14,568 nt of DNA from Longimonas sp040409695 (lineage in GTDB: Bacteria; Bacteroidota; Rhodothermia; Rhodothermales; Salinibacteraceae): the NCBI RefSeq assembly GCF_040409695.1, contig NZ_JARWGJ010000057.1, positions 1-14,568 on the forward strand, read 5' to 3'. The notes beneath the pieces were generated by a model. The model did not search any database and was not told the DNA's origin. It saw only the letters and a list, made by a program, of their open reading frames with translations. Both the position numbers and the translations under genes were made by a program. Below are positions 7,172 to 14,568 of this stretch, piece by piece; within the stretch, counting starts at the first letter, position 1, and every line of letters starts with the position of its first letter.

Positions 7172-8140
7172 ATGGGTTTTCTGGACCGATTTACGAACCG
7201 CAACACCGAAGAAGAGCAGGAAAAGCTGGATGAGGGTATGGACAAGACCCGGAGCAGCTTCATGGGCAAGCTGAACCGGCTCGTCCGGGGCAAAGACACG
7301 GTGGATGCCGCCCTGTTGGATGACCTGGAGGAGATGCTCGTTACCAGCGATGTTGGCGTAGACACTACGCTCGACATCATCGACCACATTGAGTCGCGCG
7401 TAGCGCGCGACCAGTACGTGTCGACGAGTGAGCTCAACAGCATGATCCGCGAGGAGATCGCGAAGCTCATGCTGGAGAAAGAGGAAGAGCGTCCGGCTGA
7501 CTTCAACGCTGAACTCCCCAATAAGCCACATGTTATTATGGTGGTCGGGGTAAACGGCGTTGGAAAGACAACCACCATCGGCAAGATGGCCTACCGGTAC
7601 AAGCAAGCCGGAAAGTCTGTGATCATGGGAGCCGGAGACACCTTCCGTGCTGCGGCTATCGAGCAGCTCGAAATCTGGTCGGAACGCGCTGATGTACCCA
7701 TCATCAAACAGAGGCACGGCTCCGACCCAGCCGCGGTCGCGTTTGACACGATCGAGGCGGCGGTTGCACGCGATGCCGACGTTGCCCTTATCGATACCGC
7801 CGGGCGCTTGCATACCAAAGGCGGGCTCATGGACGAGCTGAGCAAGATGAAGCGCGTTATGGGGCGCAAGATACCTGACGCTCCGCACGAGGTGCTTCTC
7901 GTGCTCGACGCCTCAACCGGGCAGAACGCGATCCGCCAGGCCGAGGAGTTCACCAACAGCGTAGACGTAACGGGGCTGGCGCTTACGAAGCTTGATGGCA
8001 CGGCCAAGGGTGGCGTTGTTATCGGCGTGTCGCATCAGTTTCAGGTGCCGGTTAAGTACATCGGGGTTGGCGAAGATATTGACGACCTGCAGGTCTTCGA
8101 CCGCAAAGGATTTGTGGAGGCGCTGTTCGGCGACGAATAG
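7172..8140 (+). CDS. ftsY: Signal recognition particle receptor FtsY
   Basis: The SRP GTPase receptor that docks ribosome-nascent chain complexes at the cytoplasmic membrane and pairs with Ffh. At 322 residues it is a short form: a brief charged N-terminus (about 1-30, including MGFLDRFTNRNTEEEQ, likely a membrane-binding amphipathic segment), the helical N domain (about 30-110) and the NG GTPase. G1 is GVNGVGKTT (126-134), the insertion-box/G2 region DTFRAAA (156-162), G3 DTAGR (208-212) and G4 TKLD (272-275), followed by GTAKGG. All catalytic elements are intact. The long acidic A domain of enterobacterial FtsY is absent. It follows the phosphatidyltransferase by 91 nt; no ffh or other SRP gene is adjacent. 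The identification is secure. Confidence 0.97.
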   Translation: MGFLDRFTNRNTEEEQEKLDEGMDKTRSSFMGKLNRLVRGKDTVDAALLDDLEEMLVTSDVGVDTTLDIIDHIESRVARDQYVSTSELNSMIREEIAKLMLEKEEERPADFNAELPNKPHVIMVVGVNGVGKTTTIGKMAYRYKQAGKSVIMGAGDTFRAAAIEQLEIWSERADVPIIKQRHGSDPAAVAFDTIEAAVARDADVALIDTAGRLHTKGGLMDELSKMKRVMGRKIPDAPHEVLLVLDASTGQNAIRQAEEFTNSVDVTGLALTKLDGTAKGGVVIGVSHQFQVPVKYIGVGEDIDDLQVFDRKGFVEALFGDE

Positions 8141-8233
8141 TTGCTTTGGCGTGCTACTCACGCTACTATTCCCAAGCCCCTCGTACCTGTGCTATGCGCT
8201 CCTCATGGCCTTGTGGCCGAATACGCCGTCCTG

Positions 8234-8314
8234 ACATCCCCCCATTCTCTTACGCTGTTCGGGGGTTCCCCCTTCGCGAAGGGGGAAATGTCGCGTAGCG
8301 ACAAAGGGGGATGT
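8234..8314. repeat. Nested palindromic repeat element
   Basis: An 81-nt element in the ftsY-fmt gap. The outer arms are ACATCCCCC (from 8234) and GGGGGATGT (8306-8314). Inside lies a perfect 22-nt palindrome at 8266-8287 with arms TTCCCCCTT around CGCG, then a hairpin TGTCGC-GTA-GCGACA at 8289-8303. A GGGGG-TT-CCCCC stem at 8261-8272 competes with the palindrome. No T-tract follows, so an intrinsic terminator is not supported. The architecture resembles REP or MITE-like palindromic repeats dispersed in bacterial genomes. Confidence 0.75.
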
Positions 8315-8360
8315 GCACCCAAAAGGATGATGGAAAACTTGCACACCGATTAAGTAAGTT

Positions 8361-8517
8361 TAAGTAGATCGCCAAAAATACGTTTACACTCTGTCATCGC
8401 GAGAAGGGAGCGTGCGACCGACGCGGCGCTGGGCGGAGTCCGAGCACTCCAAGAGCACTTCTTCGCTGTGCTCACAGCGTCACGTCGCTGACGCTCCTCG
8501 CAATGACACACTTAAAG
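8361..8517. repeat. Interspersed repeat copy A (short form)
   Basis: The core 8392-8508 is bounded by imperfect inverted termini TGTCATCGCGAG (left) and CTCGCAATGACA (right), with one mismatch. Homology with copy B continues leftward to TAAGTAG at 8361. An internal hairpin has arms AGCGTCA (8476-8482) and TGACGCT (8489-8495) around loop CGTCGC. It carries no transposase and ends about 40 nt before the fmt start. Together with the element at 8234-8314 it fills much of the 414-nt gap between ftsY and fmt; I see nothing else supportable there. Confidence 0.8.
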
Positions 8518-8554
8518 ATTCTCTTTCGGTTATAGTTAACTGTTTCTACTGCGC

Positions 8555-9493
8555 ATGAACATCGTTTTTATGGGGACCCCCGAATTTGCGGTGCCCTCGC
8601 TCGAAGCGCTTTCGGAGGCCGGATACACGCCCCAGACCGTCGTTACAGGTCCCGATCGGGGTCGGGGACGGGGGCAGTCGCTGCGCCCGACCGCCGTTAA
8701 GAAGGCGGCACAGCGCATCGGTATCGACGACATTGTGCAGCCGGATTCGGTGCGTAGCGCATCGTTCGAAGAAGCGATGCGGTCGCGGTCGCCCGACTGC
8801 TTTGTGGTTGTTGCATTCAAGATCCTGCCGTCTTCGTTGCTCGCCATCCCGTTGCAGGGGGCGTTTAACCTGCACGGGTCGCTGCTTCCGGCGTATCGAG
8901 GGGCAGCGCCCATCCACCGGGCGGTGATGAACGGGGAGACAGAAACAGGCGTTACGACCTTCTTTCTGGAGCCGGCTGTCGATACCGGCGATATCATCCT
9001 GAAGAAGCGAATGCCTATCGGGCCAGATGAAACCACGGGCGACGTGCACGACCGCATGATGCACCTGGGCGCTGAGGCCGTTGTCGAAACGGTAGAACTT
9101 ATCGAAGCCGGCACCGCGCCCCGCATCCCCCAGAATGACGAAGACGCAAGCCCCGCCCCGAAAGTACACGCCGAGGAGGCCGGGATTCCATGGGATAAGT
9201 CGGCGGAGGCCGTGCATAACCACATTCGCGGCCTCTCGCCCATTCCCGGTGCGTGGACGCTTCACGACGACGTGCGTCTGAAGGTGTACCGGTCGTCGCG
9301 GCTCGCCGAGCAGGACGTAAATGCAAACAGGGCGCCCGGCACGGTGCTCTCCACCGATGGTGTCTTGCATGTGGCCTGCGGAACCGGAGCGGTTGCGCTT
9401 GAAACCATCCAGCAGCCGGGCAAGAAGCGCCTGCCTGCTGAGGCTTTCGTAAACGGGTACGACCTGGCGCCGGGCGACCGTTTCACGAGCTAA
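8555..9493 (+). CDS. fmt: Methionyl-tRNA formyltransferase
   Basis: It transfers a formyl group from 10-formyltetrahydrofolate to initiator Met-tRNA in the cytoplasm. The 312-residue length is typical. The N-terminal Rossmann-like catalytic domain starts MNIVFMGTPEFAVPSL. The signature NLHGSLLPAYRGAAPI (105-120) carries catalytic Asn105 and His107, and Asp143 in VDTGDI completes the triad at the expected spacing from the histidine. The C-terminal OB-like tRNA-binding domain covers about 205-312, including SPIPGAW. The peptide deformylase gene that often accompanies fmt is absent. The gene sits alone between two direct copies of the same interspersed repeat; its TAA stop (9491-9493) is the first triplet of the downstream copy's homology block. 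Confidence 0.97.
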   Translation: MNIVFMGTPEFAVPSLEALSEAGYTPQTVVTGPDRGRGRGQSLRPTAVKKAAQRIGIDDIVQPDSVRSASFEEAMRSRSPDCFVVVAFKILPSSLLAIPLQGAFNLHGSLLPAYRGAAPIHRAVMNGETETGVTTFFLEPAVDTGDIILKKRMPIGPDETTGDVHDRMMHLGAEAVVETVELIEAGTAPRIPQNDEDASPAPKVHAEEAGIPWDKSAEAVHNHIRGLSPIPGAWTLHDDVRLKVYRSSRLAEQDVNANRAPGTVLSTDGVLHVACGTGAVALETIQQPGKKRLPAEAFVNGYDLAPGDRFTS

Positions 9494-9714
9494 GTAGGTC
9501 AGCAAAAATACATGTACACCTTGTCATCGCGAGGAGGGAGCGTGCGACCGACGCGGCGCTGGGCGGAGCCCGAGTACTCCTGGGGTGCGATCTCACGGCC
9601 TCGTTAGAGCGGTTTATTCTGCTTAGAAGGCACAAGATTGCACACTAAAAGCACTTCCTCGCTGCGCTCACAACGCCACGTCGCTGGCGCTCCTCGCAAT
9701 GACATAATCAAAGG
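9491..9714. repeat. Interspersed repeat copy B (long form)
   Basis: A direct repeat of copy A with the same termini, TGTCATCGCGAG (9522-9533) and CTCGCAATGACA (9693-9704). The core is 183 nt against 117 nt because of a 66-nt internal segment at about 9581-9646. The hairpin stem of copy A is conserved here as CGCCA (9674-9678) with TGGCG (9685-9689) around the identical loop CGTCGC, so a T-A pair became C-G. Apparent coding upstream of 9785 in the next gene's frame is translation of this repeat. Confidence 0.8.
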
Positions 9715-9784
9715 TTCTTTTGTGGATCCACTTAACTCTCTGGACCTTCCCGTTGCTTCCGCGCACCGACCGACCCCCACCGCT

Positions 9785-10999
9785 ATGCGCCCCACCGCTT
9801 CGCAGATTCGCCCGCCCGACGTAGACCACGTGGCACGATCGGCTACAGAAGACGCCCGCGCGCTGTTTGATGAGCACTTTGAGCGGGGCGCTACGTCTGC
9901 GTGGACCACCTACCAGCAGGCCCCGATGGCGATCCAGGCCGACCATACGCATTACAGTGAGGGCTTTGCGCTCTTTGCTGCGATGCCCTACGGTGTGGCG
10001 ATTGCGGCACGGCGGGTGTCGGGCGTAGGGCGCGTAGCCGAAGAAGGCGCCCCGGCCCGTGTGGCTGTGCCGTTCGAGGCCACGCCGCGCCCAGATGATT
10101 CGATCGCTGTGCGCATTGTCCGGTCGGTGTTGAACGCCTGCACGGAGCCGCCACCGGCCCTTAACATGGCGATCGTCGACAGCCTGCCCGACTCGTGTCA
10201 GGATGCCTATGCTGTGGCGCTGGCGCGTGCTGTCTACCTGGCGCTCAACCACTTTGCCCGCAAAGACGAAAAGGCCCCCCCGTTTACCGGTGCGTCTTTC
10301 ACGCAGATTGCGCGCGCGGCGCTGCCCGAGGCGCTCGGCCTGCCATACAGCACCGCGTACCCGCTGGCGGTGAGTGCGGCTTCCCATCAGAATGGAAGAC
10401 TTGCCCCGTTTCTTCTCGTCGATACGCCAGCGCGCGAGGTGATTCCGGTTCCGTCGTCGCATGCCCCTTCGCTGCAATGGGGCTTTTTTGATGCCGGGCC
10501 TCCAGCCCAGGAGACCCCCGACGTGCATTATACGCGCAAGCAGCAGGTGCGCGAAGCGCTGGACGCGCTGCAGCAGACTGAGGATTTCGCTGACCTGGCG
10601 TCGTTTAACACGCTGGAGCACCGCTCGCTCGACCGGGCGCTGAACCTGGTCGGGCCTCCGCATCAGGCGGTCGTGCGTCACCTCGTCACCGAGAACCGGC
10701 GGGTGCAGAAACATGTTGTAGCGCTGCGTCATGGCGACGGACAGATGACCGGGGCGCTCCTTCATATGACCCATACCTCACTCCAGACGGTCTGGCAGGG
10801 CACCACTGCTGCCGCAGACTTCCTGGTGCAGCATGCCGAGCAGTATACCGAAGCAGGTCTGTACGGAGCGGGCATGACCGGGCGCAACGGCTATGTGCTC
10901 ACGATTGGGCGCGTGCCCACGTATCGCAACCACATCGAAACGCTGGCCGAACGGTACGAGTCGGCGTTTCACCACTCCGTATCGTTCCTTCCTCTGTAG
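9785..10999 (+). CDS. Galactokinase homologue with degenerate active site
   Basis: A 404-residue GHMP-superfamily protein recognisable as galactokinase-derived. ADHTHYSEGFALFAAMP (52-68) aligns with the family's GEHTDYN-type motif, VTENRRV (301-307) matches the characteristic C-terminal helix, and YGAGMTGRNGY (360-370) corresponds to GARMTGGGFGG. Catalytic features are lost. The galactokinase Arg before the sugar motif is replaced, Glu and Asp of GEHTDY are Asp and His, the phosphate-binding PxGxGLSSSA loop has become LPDSCQDAYAV (134-144), and no CGIMDQ-like segment with the catalytic Asp is found. The frame is otherwise intact over 404 codons, so this looks like a maintained pseudoenzyme, not a decaying gene. 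I start at the ATG of MRPTASQ; upstream codons belong to a repeat. It precedes moxR by 15 nt, suggesting an operon. A role as sugar sensor or binding protein is speculation. Confidence 0.75.
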   Translation: MRPTASQIRPPDVDHVARSATEDARALFDEHFERGATSAWTTYQQAPMAIQADHTHYSEGFALFAAMPYGVAIAARRVSGVGRVAEEGAPARVAVPFEATPRPDDSIAVRIVRSVLNACTEPPPALNMAIVDSLPDSCQDAYAVALARAVYLALNHFARKDEKAPPFTGASFTQIARAALPEALGLPYSTAYPLAVSAASHQNGRLAPFLLVDTPAREVIPVPSSHAPSLQWGFFDAGPPAQETPDVHYTRKQQVREALDALQQTEDFADLASFNTLEHRSLDRALNLVGPPHQAVVRHLVTENRRVQKHVVALRHGDGQMTGALLHMTHTSLQTVWQGTTAAADFLVQHAEQYTEAGLYGAGMTGRNGYVLTIGRVPTYRNHIETLAERYESAFHHSVSFLPL

Positions 11000-11014
11000 C
11001 CGCCCCCATACCTG

Positions 11015-12010
<996 letters not shown>

Positions 12011-12019
12011 CAATAGCCC

Positions 12020-12056
12020 GTTGTTCGAGCGTCGTTGTTCGAGCGTCGTTGTTCGA
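12020..12056. repeat. 14-nt tandem repeat between moxR and hprK
   Basis: GTTGTTCGAGCGTC occurs exactly at 12020-12033 and 12034-12047, followed by a partial third copy GTTGTTCGA at 12048-12056. The array is 58 nt upstream of the hprK ATG and could affect its leader or reflect replication slippage. Confidence 0.85.
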
Positions 12057-12113
12057 AAGGCGCATCGCTGTTCAGATTGACCGTGCTCTCTGTACTCATG
12101 CCCACGTACCTTT

Positions 12114-13124
12114 ATGACCGACATATCTGACGATGCCAATGCAGATCTCTCTGTCGACACGTTTATAGCGCGTCTGCACGATCGCACTGAGATGTCGCTA
12201 ACGCCGCTTAACACGGTCAACGAGCCGTGCGCGACCATCAGCGAAGACCACCTGCACCGTCCGGGATTGGCGCTTGCGGGATACGTTGATCTGTTCACGT
12301 ACCAGCGGGTACAGGTTCTGGGCAACACCGAAACACGCTATCTGAAGCATCTTGCTCCGAAAGAGCGGCGCGCAGCCTTTGGTAACCTGACGCAGTTCAA
12401 CATTCCCTGCATCATCTGCACAGCCGATAATACCATCGGCGAAGACCTGGTCGCGATGGCGACCGAGGCGCAGATTCCCGTTTTTCAGACGCCAACGCCC
12501 ACCGTTGACGCAATGGGCACCATGCGTGCGATGCTCGTCGACCAGTTTGCCCCGCAACAAGCCGTACATGGCTCGCTGGTCGACGTGTACGGCATCGGAC
12601 TTCTGCTCTCGGGGCCGTCGGGTATTGGGAAGAGCGAGGTTGCACTCGATCTGATCGAGCGGGGACACCGCCTCGTGGCCGACGATGTGGTCATGGTCAC
12701 CCGGCGCGACTCGTCAATCCTGATGGGGGCAGGCACCGACCTTGTACAGCACTTTATGGAAGTGCGTGGACTTGGTCTGGTTGACATCCGTGCTATGTTT
12801 GGGATTCGAGCAATTCGCTTCCAGAAGCGAGTAGAGCTCGTGGTTCAGATGGAGATGGCCGACGAAAACACGTCGTACACGCGGATCGACATGATTGAAG
12901 GCACGCGCGAGATTCTGGGCGTTGAGCTACCGCGCGTGCGCGTGCCCATCACGCCAGGCAAGAGCGTTACGGTGATCTGCGAGGTGATTGCTATGAACTA
13001 TTTACTACGCCATTACGGATACGACCCAAAAGAGGTCTTTCAGCAACGCCTCCGCAACCAGATCCAATCCGGCAGAAAAGGACCCAGACGGGGCATTCAG
13101 TACTTCGAGCAGGACTATGAGTAG
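12114..13124 (+). CDS. hprK: HPr kinase/phosphorylase
   Basis: A bifunctional enzyme that phosphorylates and dephosphorylates the regulatory serine of HPr in the cytoplasm. The 336-residue length is normal. The N-terminal domain covers about 10-140. The kinase domain has the conserved HGSLVDVYG (152-160), Walker A GPSGIGKS (167-174), the catalytic Asp region LVADD (187-191), the HprK signature EVRGLGLVDIRAMFG (216-230), and a C-terminal segment ITPGKSVTVICEVIAMNY typical of the family. All catalytic motifs look intact. No ptsH, ptsI or sugar permease is nearby. In Bacteroidota-type genomes HprK often exists with only a partial PTS and probably has a regulatory role. Its neighbours are moxR upstream and, after a 309-nt gap, an independently promoted peptidase gene. 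Confidence 0.95.
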   Translation: MTDISDDANADLSVDTFIARLHDRTEMSLTPLNTVNEPCATISEDHLHRPGLALAGYVDLFTYQRVQVLGNTETRYLKHLAPKERRAAFGNLTQFNIPCIICTADNTIGEDLVAMATEAQIPVFQTPTPTVDAMGTMRAMLVDQFAPQQAVHGSLVDVYGIGLLLSGPSGIGKSEVALDLIERGHRLVADDVVMVTRRDSSILMGAGTDLVQHFMEVRGLGLVDIRAMFGIRAIRFQKRVELVVQMEMADENTSYTRIDMIEGTREILGVELPRVRVPITPGKSVTVICEVIAMNYLLRHYGYDPKEVFQQRLRNQIQSGRKGPRRGIQYFEQDYE

Positions 13125-13433
13125 CGAGACAAGCAGAAAGATGTGTCGTTCCTGTTGATAGGGTACGCTACGCTAAGCCTGGTACAGTGCTTGCGAATCC
13201 ATGTTAACGGAAGAGACGCAAAAAAATCGGCGTATGGCTGCCATGTGGCGTTAAAAGCTATGCTTTATGCAGTTATGTCGAAAATAAAAGTCTGTACTCA
13301 GAATCACGACACGCGCCTGTAACGCTGCCGGTTTGTAGCTTGACATGGTGTTAGCCGCGTTCTATATTGGCGACGTCTCTCCCAGCAAGGTCCCCACCGA
13401 TTATTTCACCCCCACTCTTTCCGTTGGCTCTGT
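13125..13433. other. Intergenic region hprK-M23 peptidase
   Basis: This 309-nt gap is richer in A+T than the rest of the window. It contains the promoter at 13340-13368 and a small AAAGC-TAT-GCTTT hairpin at 13254-13266. No intrinsic terminator for hprK, tRNA or small coding gene is evident. Confidence 0.5.
13340..13368 (+). promoter_or_regulatory. Sigma-70-type promoter for M23 peptidase gene
   Basis: TTGACA at 13340-13345 exactly matches the -35 consensus. It is separated by 17 nt from TATATT at 13363-13368, which matches five of six -10 positions. Transcription would begin near 13375, leaving a leader of about 58 nt before the ATG at 13434. It is the only near-consensus promoter I found in the window. 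Confidence 0.7.
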
Positions 13434-14447
13434 ATGAATCAGGAGAAACAATATTACTATGATCCTGAAACGTGTTCGTTTATTGAAATTGAAGAGCGGC
13501 CGGTAGATAAAGCCAAACGATACTCCTGGGTCATTGGTATTGCGTTGCTCCTTGCAGGGGTGCTAACCTGGGCGATGGGCGCCGAGCTTATTCGCACCCC
13601 TACCGAACAAGCGCTACAAACGGAAAATCAGGCCTTGCAGAGTCAGTTGGAGCGTGCGAGCAGCCAGCTTGAGCTTCTCTCCGAAGAGATCGACGAGCTG
13701 GCCTCACGGGATGAGGAGCTGTATCGCACGCTTCTTCAGGTAGAACCAATCTCGGATGACATTCGCCAGGTAGGCGTTGGGGGGGCCGACCAGTACCGGG
13801 CGTTTGACCGCTTTGAGGGCAGTACGGCCTCGCTACTGCGCGAAACAGAAGCGCTACTCGATAAGATGGAGCGACAAGTGGGGTTGCAGGGAGCCAGCTA
13901 TCGCGAGCTGGTACGTTACGCAGAGCAGCGCGAAAAAAAACTTGCCCAGCTTCCTGTACTTCGCCCTGTGAACGGGCATATCGTATCGAGCTACGGCTAC
14001 CGTACAGATCCCATTCTGGGTGTGCGCCGCATGCATGCAGGGGTTGACTTCGTGGCCCGAATAGGTACGCCAGTCATCGCTCCAGCTGACGGAGTCGTGC
14101 ACCGGTCGCGCTACTCGGCGTCTTATGGCAACTACATCGATCTTCGACATCCCGAAACCGGGTACATCACCCGATACGCGCATCTCTCTGAAGCCGCCGA
14201 GGGTATCCGCCGAGGTACACAGGTGACGCGAGGACAGGTCATCGGCTACACCGGAAATAGCGGACGCTCAACGGGGCCGCATCTCCATTACGAGGTGCGA
14301 ACAGAAGATGGGGGGACCGTGAACCCTGTCGATTTCTTCGTGCCTGATATGACGCCCCGAGCGTTTATCAGCCTCGCCGCCCAGACTAACTCGCACGAAC
14401 TGCACGACCATTACAACGAGGAGGAGATGCTCTCAATGATTGAGTAG
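13434..14447 (+). CDS. Membrane-anchored M23 (LytM) metallopeptidase
   Basis: A 337-residue cell-wall hydrolase or divisome/shape-associated factor. A cytoplasmic N-terminus of about 29 residues is followed by one transmembrane helix (about 31-50). A periplasmic coiled coil (about 56-98) and a helical linker (about 130-172) lead to the LytM/M23 domain (about 178-302). Zinc ligands are intact: His201 and Asp205 in MHAGVDF, and His283/His285 in GPHLHYE, with catalytic His250 in RYAHL. It may therefore be an active endopeptidase cleaving peptidoglycan cross-links, unlike degenerate EnvC/NlpD-type activators. An acidic tail of ~35 residues ends the protein. It is driven by the promoter at 13340-13368. 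The family is certain; the physiological role is not. Confidence 0.92.
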   Translation: MNQEKQYYYDPETCSFIEIEERPVDKAKRYSWVIGIALLLAGVLTWAMGAELIRTPTEQALQTENQALQSQLERASSQLELLSEEIDELASRDEELYRTLLQVEPISDDIRQVGVGGADQYRAFDRFEGSTASLLRETEALLDKMERQVGLQGASYRELVRYAEQREKKLAQLPVLRPVNGHIVSSYGYRTDPILGVRRMHAGVDFVARIGTPVIAPADGVVHRSRYSASYGNYIDLRHPETGYITRYAHLSEAAEGIRRGTQVTRGQVIGYTGNSGRSTGPHLHYEVRTEDGGTVNPVDFFVPDMTPRAFISLAAQTNSHELHDHYNEEEMLSMIE

Positions 14448-14568
14448 CCCCGTTCCCCTCAATCTTATCAGAGCCTGTTTGGGTTTTGGTTTGTAGGCGA
14501 GAGCGAGCAGCAATGCGGCGAAAATTGGACCTCGATGGAGGTTCGTAGCTGGGGCTACGGGCCGATAT
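14448..14568. other. Hairpin-rich 3' edge, possible mobile-element end
   Basis: After the M23 stop, GAGCCTGTTTGGGTTTTGG (from 14471) resembles the terminal sequence of some insertion sequences. Two adjacent hairpins follow: ACCTC-GATG-GAGGT at 14529-14542 and CGTAGC-TGGG-GCTACG at 14544-14559. No transposase coding is present before the window ends and the partner terminus cannot be seen, so this is a weak call. The hairpins could also belong to a structured RNA. Confidence 0.25.

Noticed and set aside
8266..8287. Intrinsic terminator for ftsY
   Set aside because: The palindrome is perfect but no T-tract follows on either strand, so it is better described as a repeat element.
8141..8353. 70-codon open frame after ftsY
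   Set aside because: It begins at the base after the ftsY stop and runs through the nested palindromes; the peptide derives from repeat DNA.
9638..9784. 49-codon upstream extension of the galactokinase-like gene
   Set aside because: It translates the interspersed repeat, giving a typical repeat-derived peptide (SLRSQRHVAGAPRND); the ATG at 9785 is preferred.
9668..10774. 368-codon minus-strand open frame
   Set aside because: It is antisense to the galactokinase-like gene, rich in Arg and His and without a domain; a typical high-GC shadow.

Overview
The window looks like chromosomal DNA of a moderately GC-rich bacterium. I infer a member of the Bacteroidota/Rhodothermota, possibly a Salinibacter-like relative. 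The clues are complete absence of Shine-Dalgarno motifs before the start codons, pyrimidine-rich leaders, a short FtsY without a long acidic domain, an HPr kinase with no PTS gene nearby, and interspersed repeats ending in TGTCATYGCGAG. The species cannot be fixed from this sequence. No rRNA, tRNA or CRISPR array was seen.

Positions 1-4860 hold a four-gene plus-strand cluster: a RimK-type ATP-grasp ligase, a circularly permuted ATP-grasp ligase, a class I glutamine-amidotransferase-like protein (its start overlaps the preceding gene by 14 nt) and an esterase-D-like alpha/beta hydrolase. Two different ATP-dependent ligases with an amidotransferase and a hydrolase suggest an amide-bond-forming pathway whose product is unknown. 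This is the most interesting system in the window.

Positions 4889-6003 hold the only minus-strand gene, a family 2 glycosyltransferase. Its membrane anchor and catalytic domain lie in different frames, so it carries a frameshift or a 1-nt sequence error. Positions 6334-9493 hold housekeeping genes: a CDP-alcohol phosphatidyltransferase (pgsA-like), ftsY and fmt. A nested palindromic repeat lies between ftsY and fmt, and two directly repeated copies of an interspersed element sit on either side of fmt. A third, truncated copy opens the window.

Positions 9785-13124 hold a galactokinase homologue that has lost its catalytic and nucleotide-binding motifs, a MoxR-type AAA+ ATPase 15 nt downstream, and hprK. 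A consensus-like TTGACA/TATATT promoter then drives a membrane-anchored, coiled-coil M23 peptidase (13434-14447). The last ~100 bases contain hairpins and may be the edge of a mobile element. Short tandem repeats with 12-14 nt periods recur at five places, four in noncoding gaps and one in frame inside the esterase gene.
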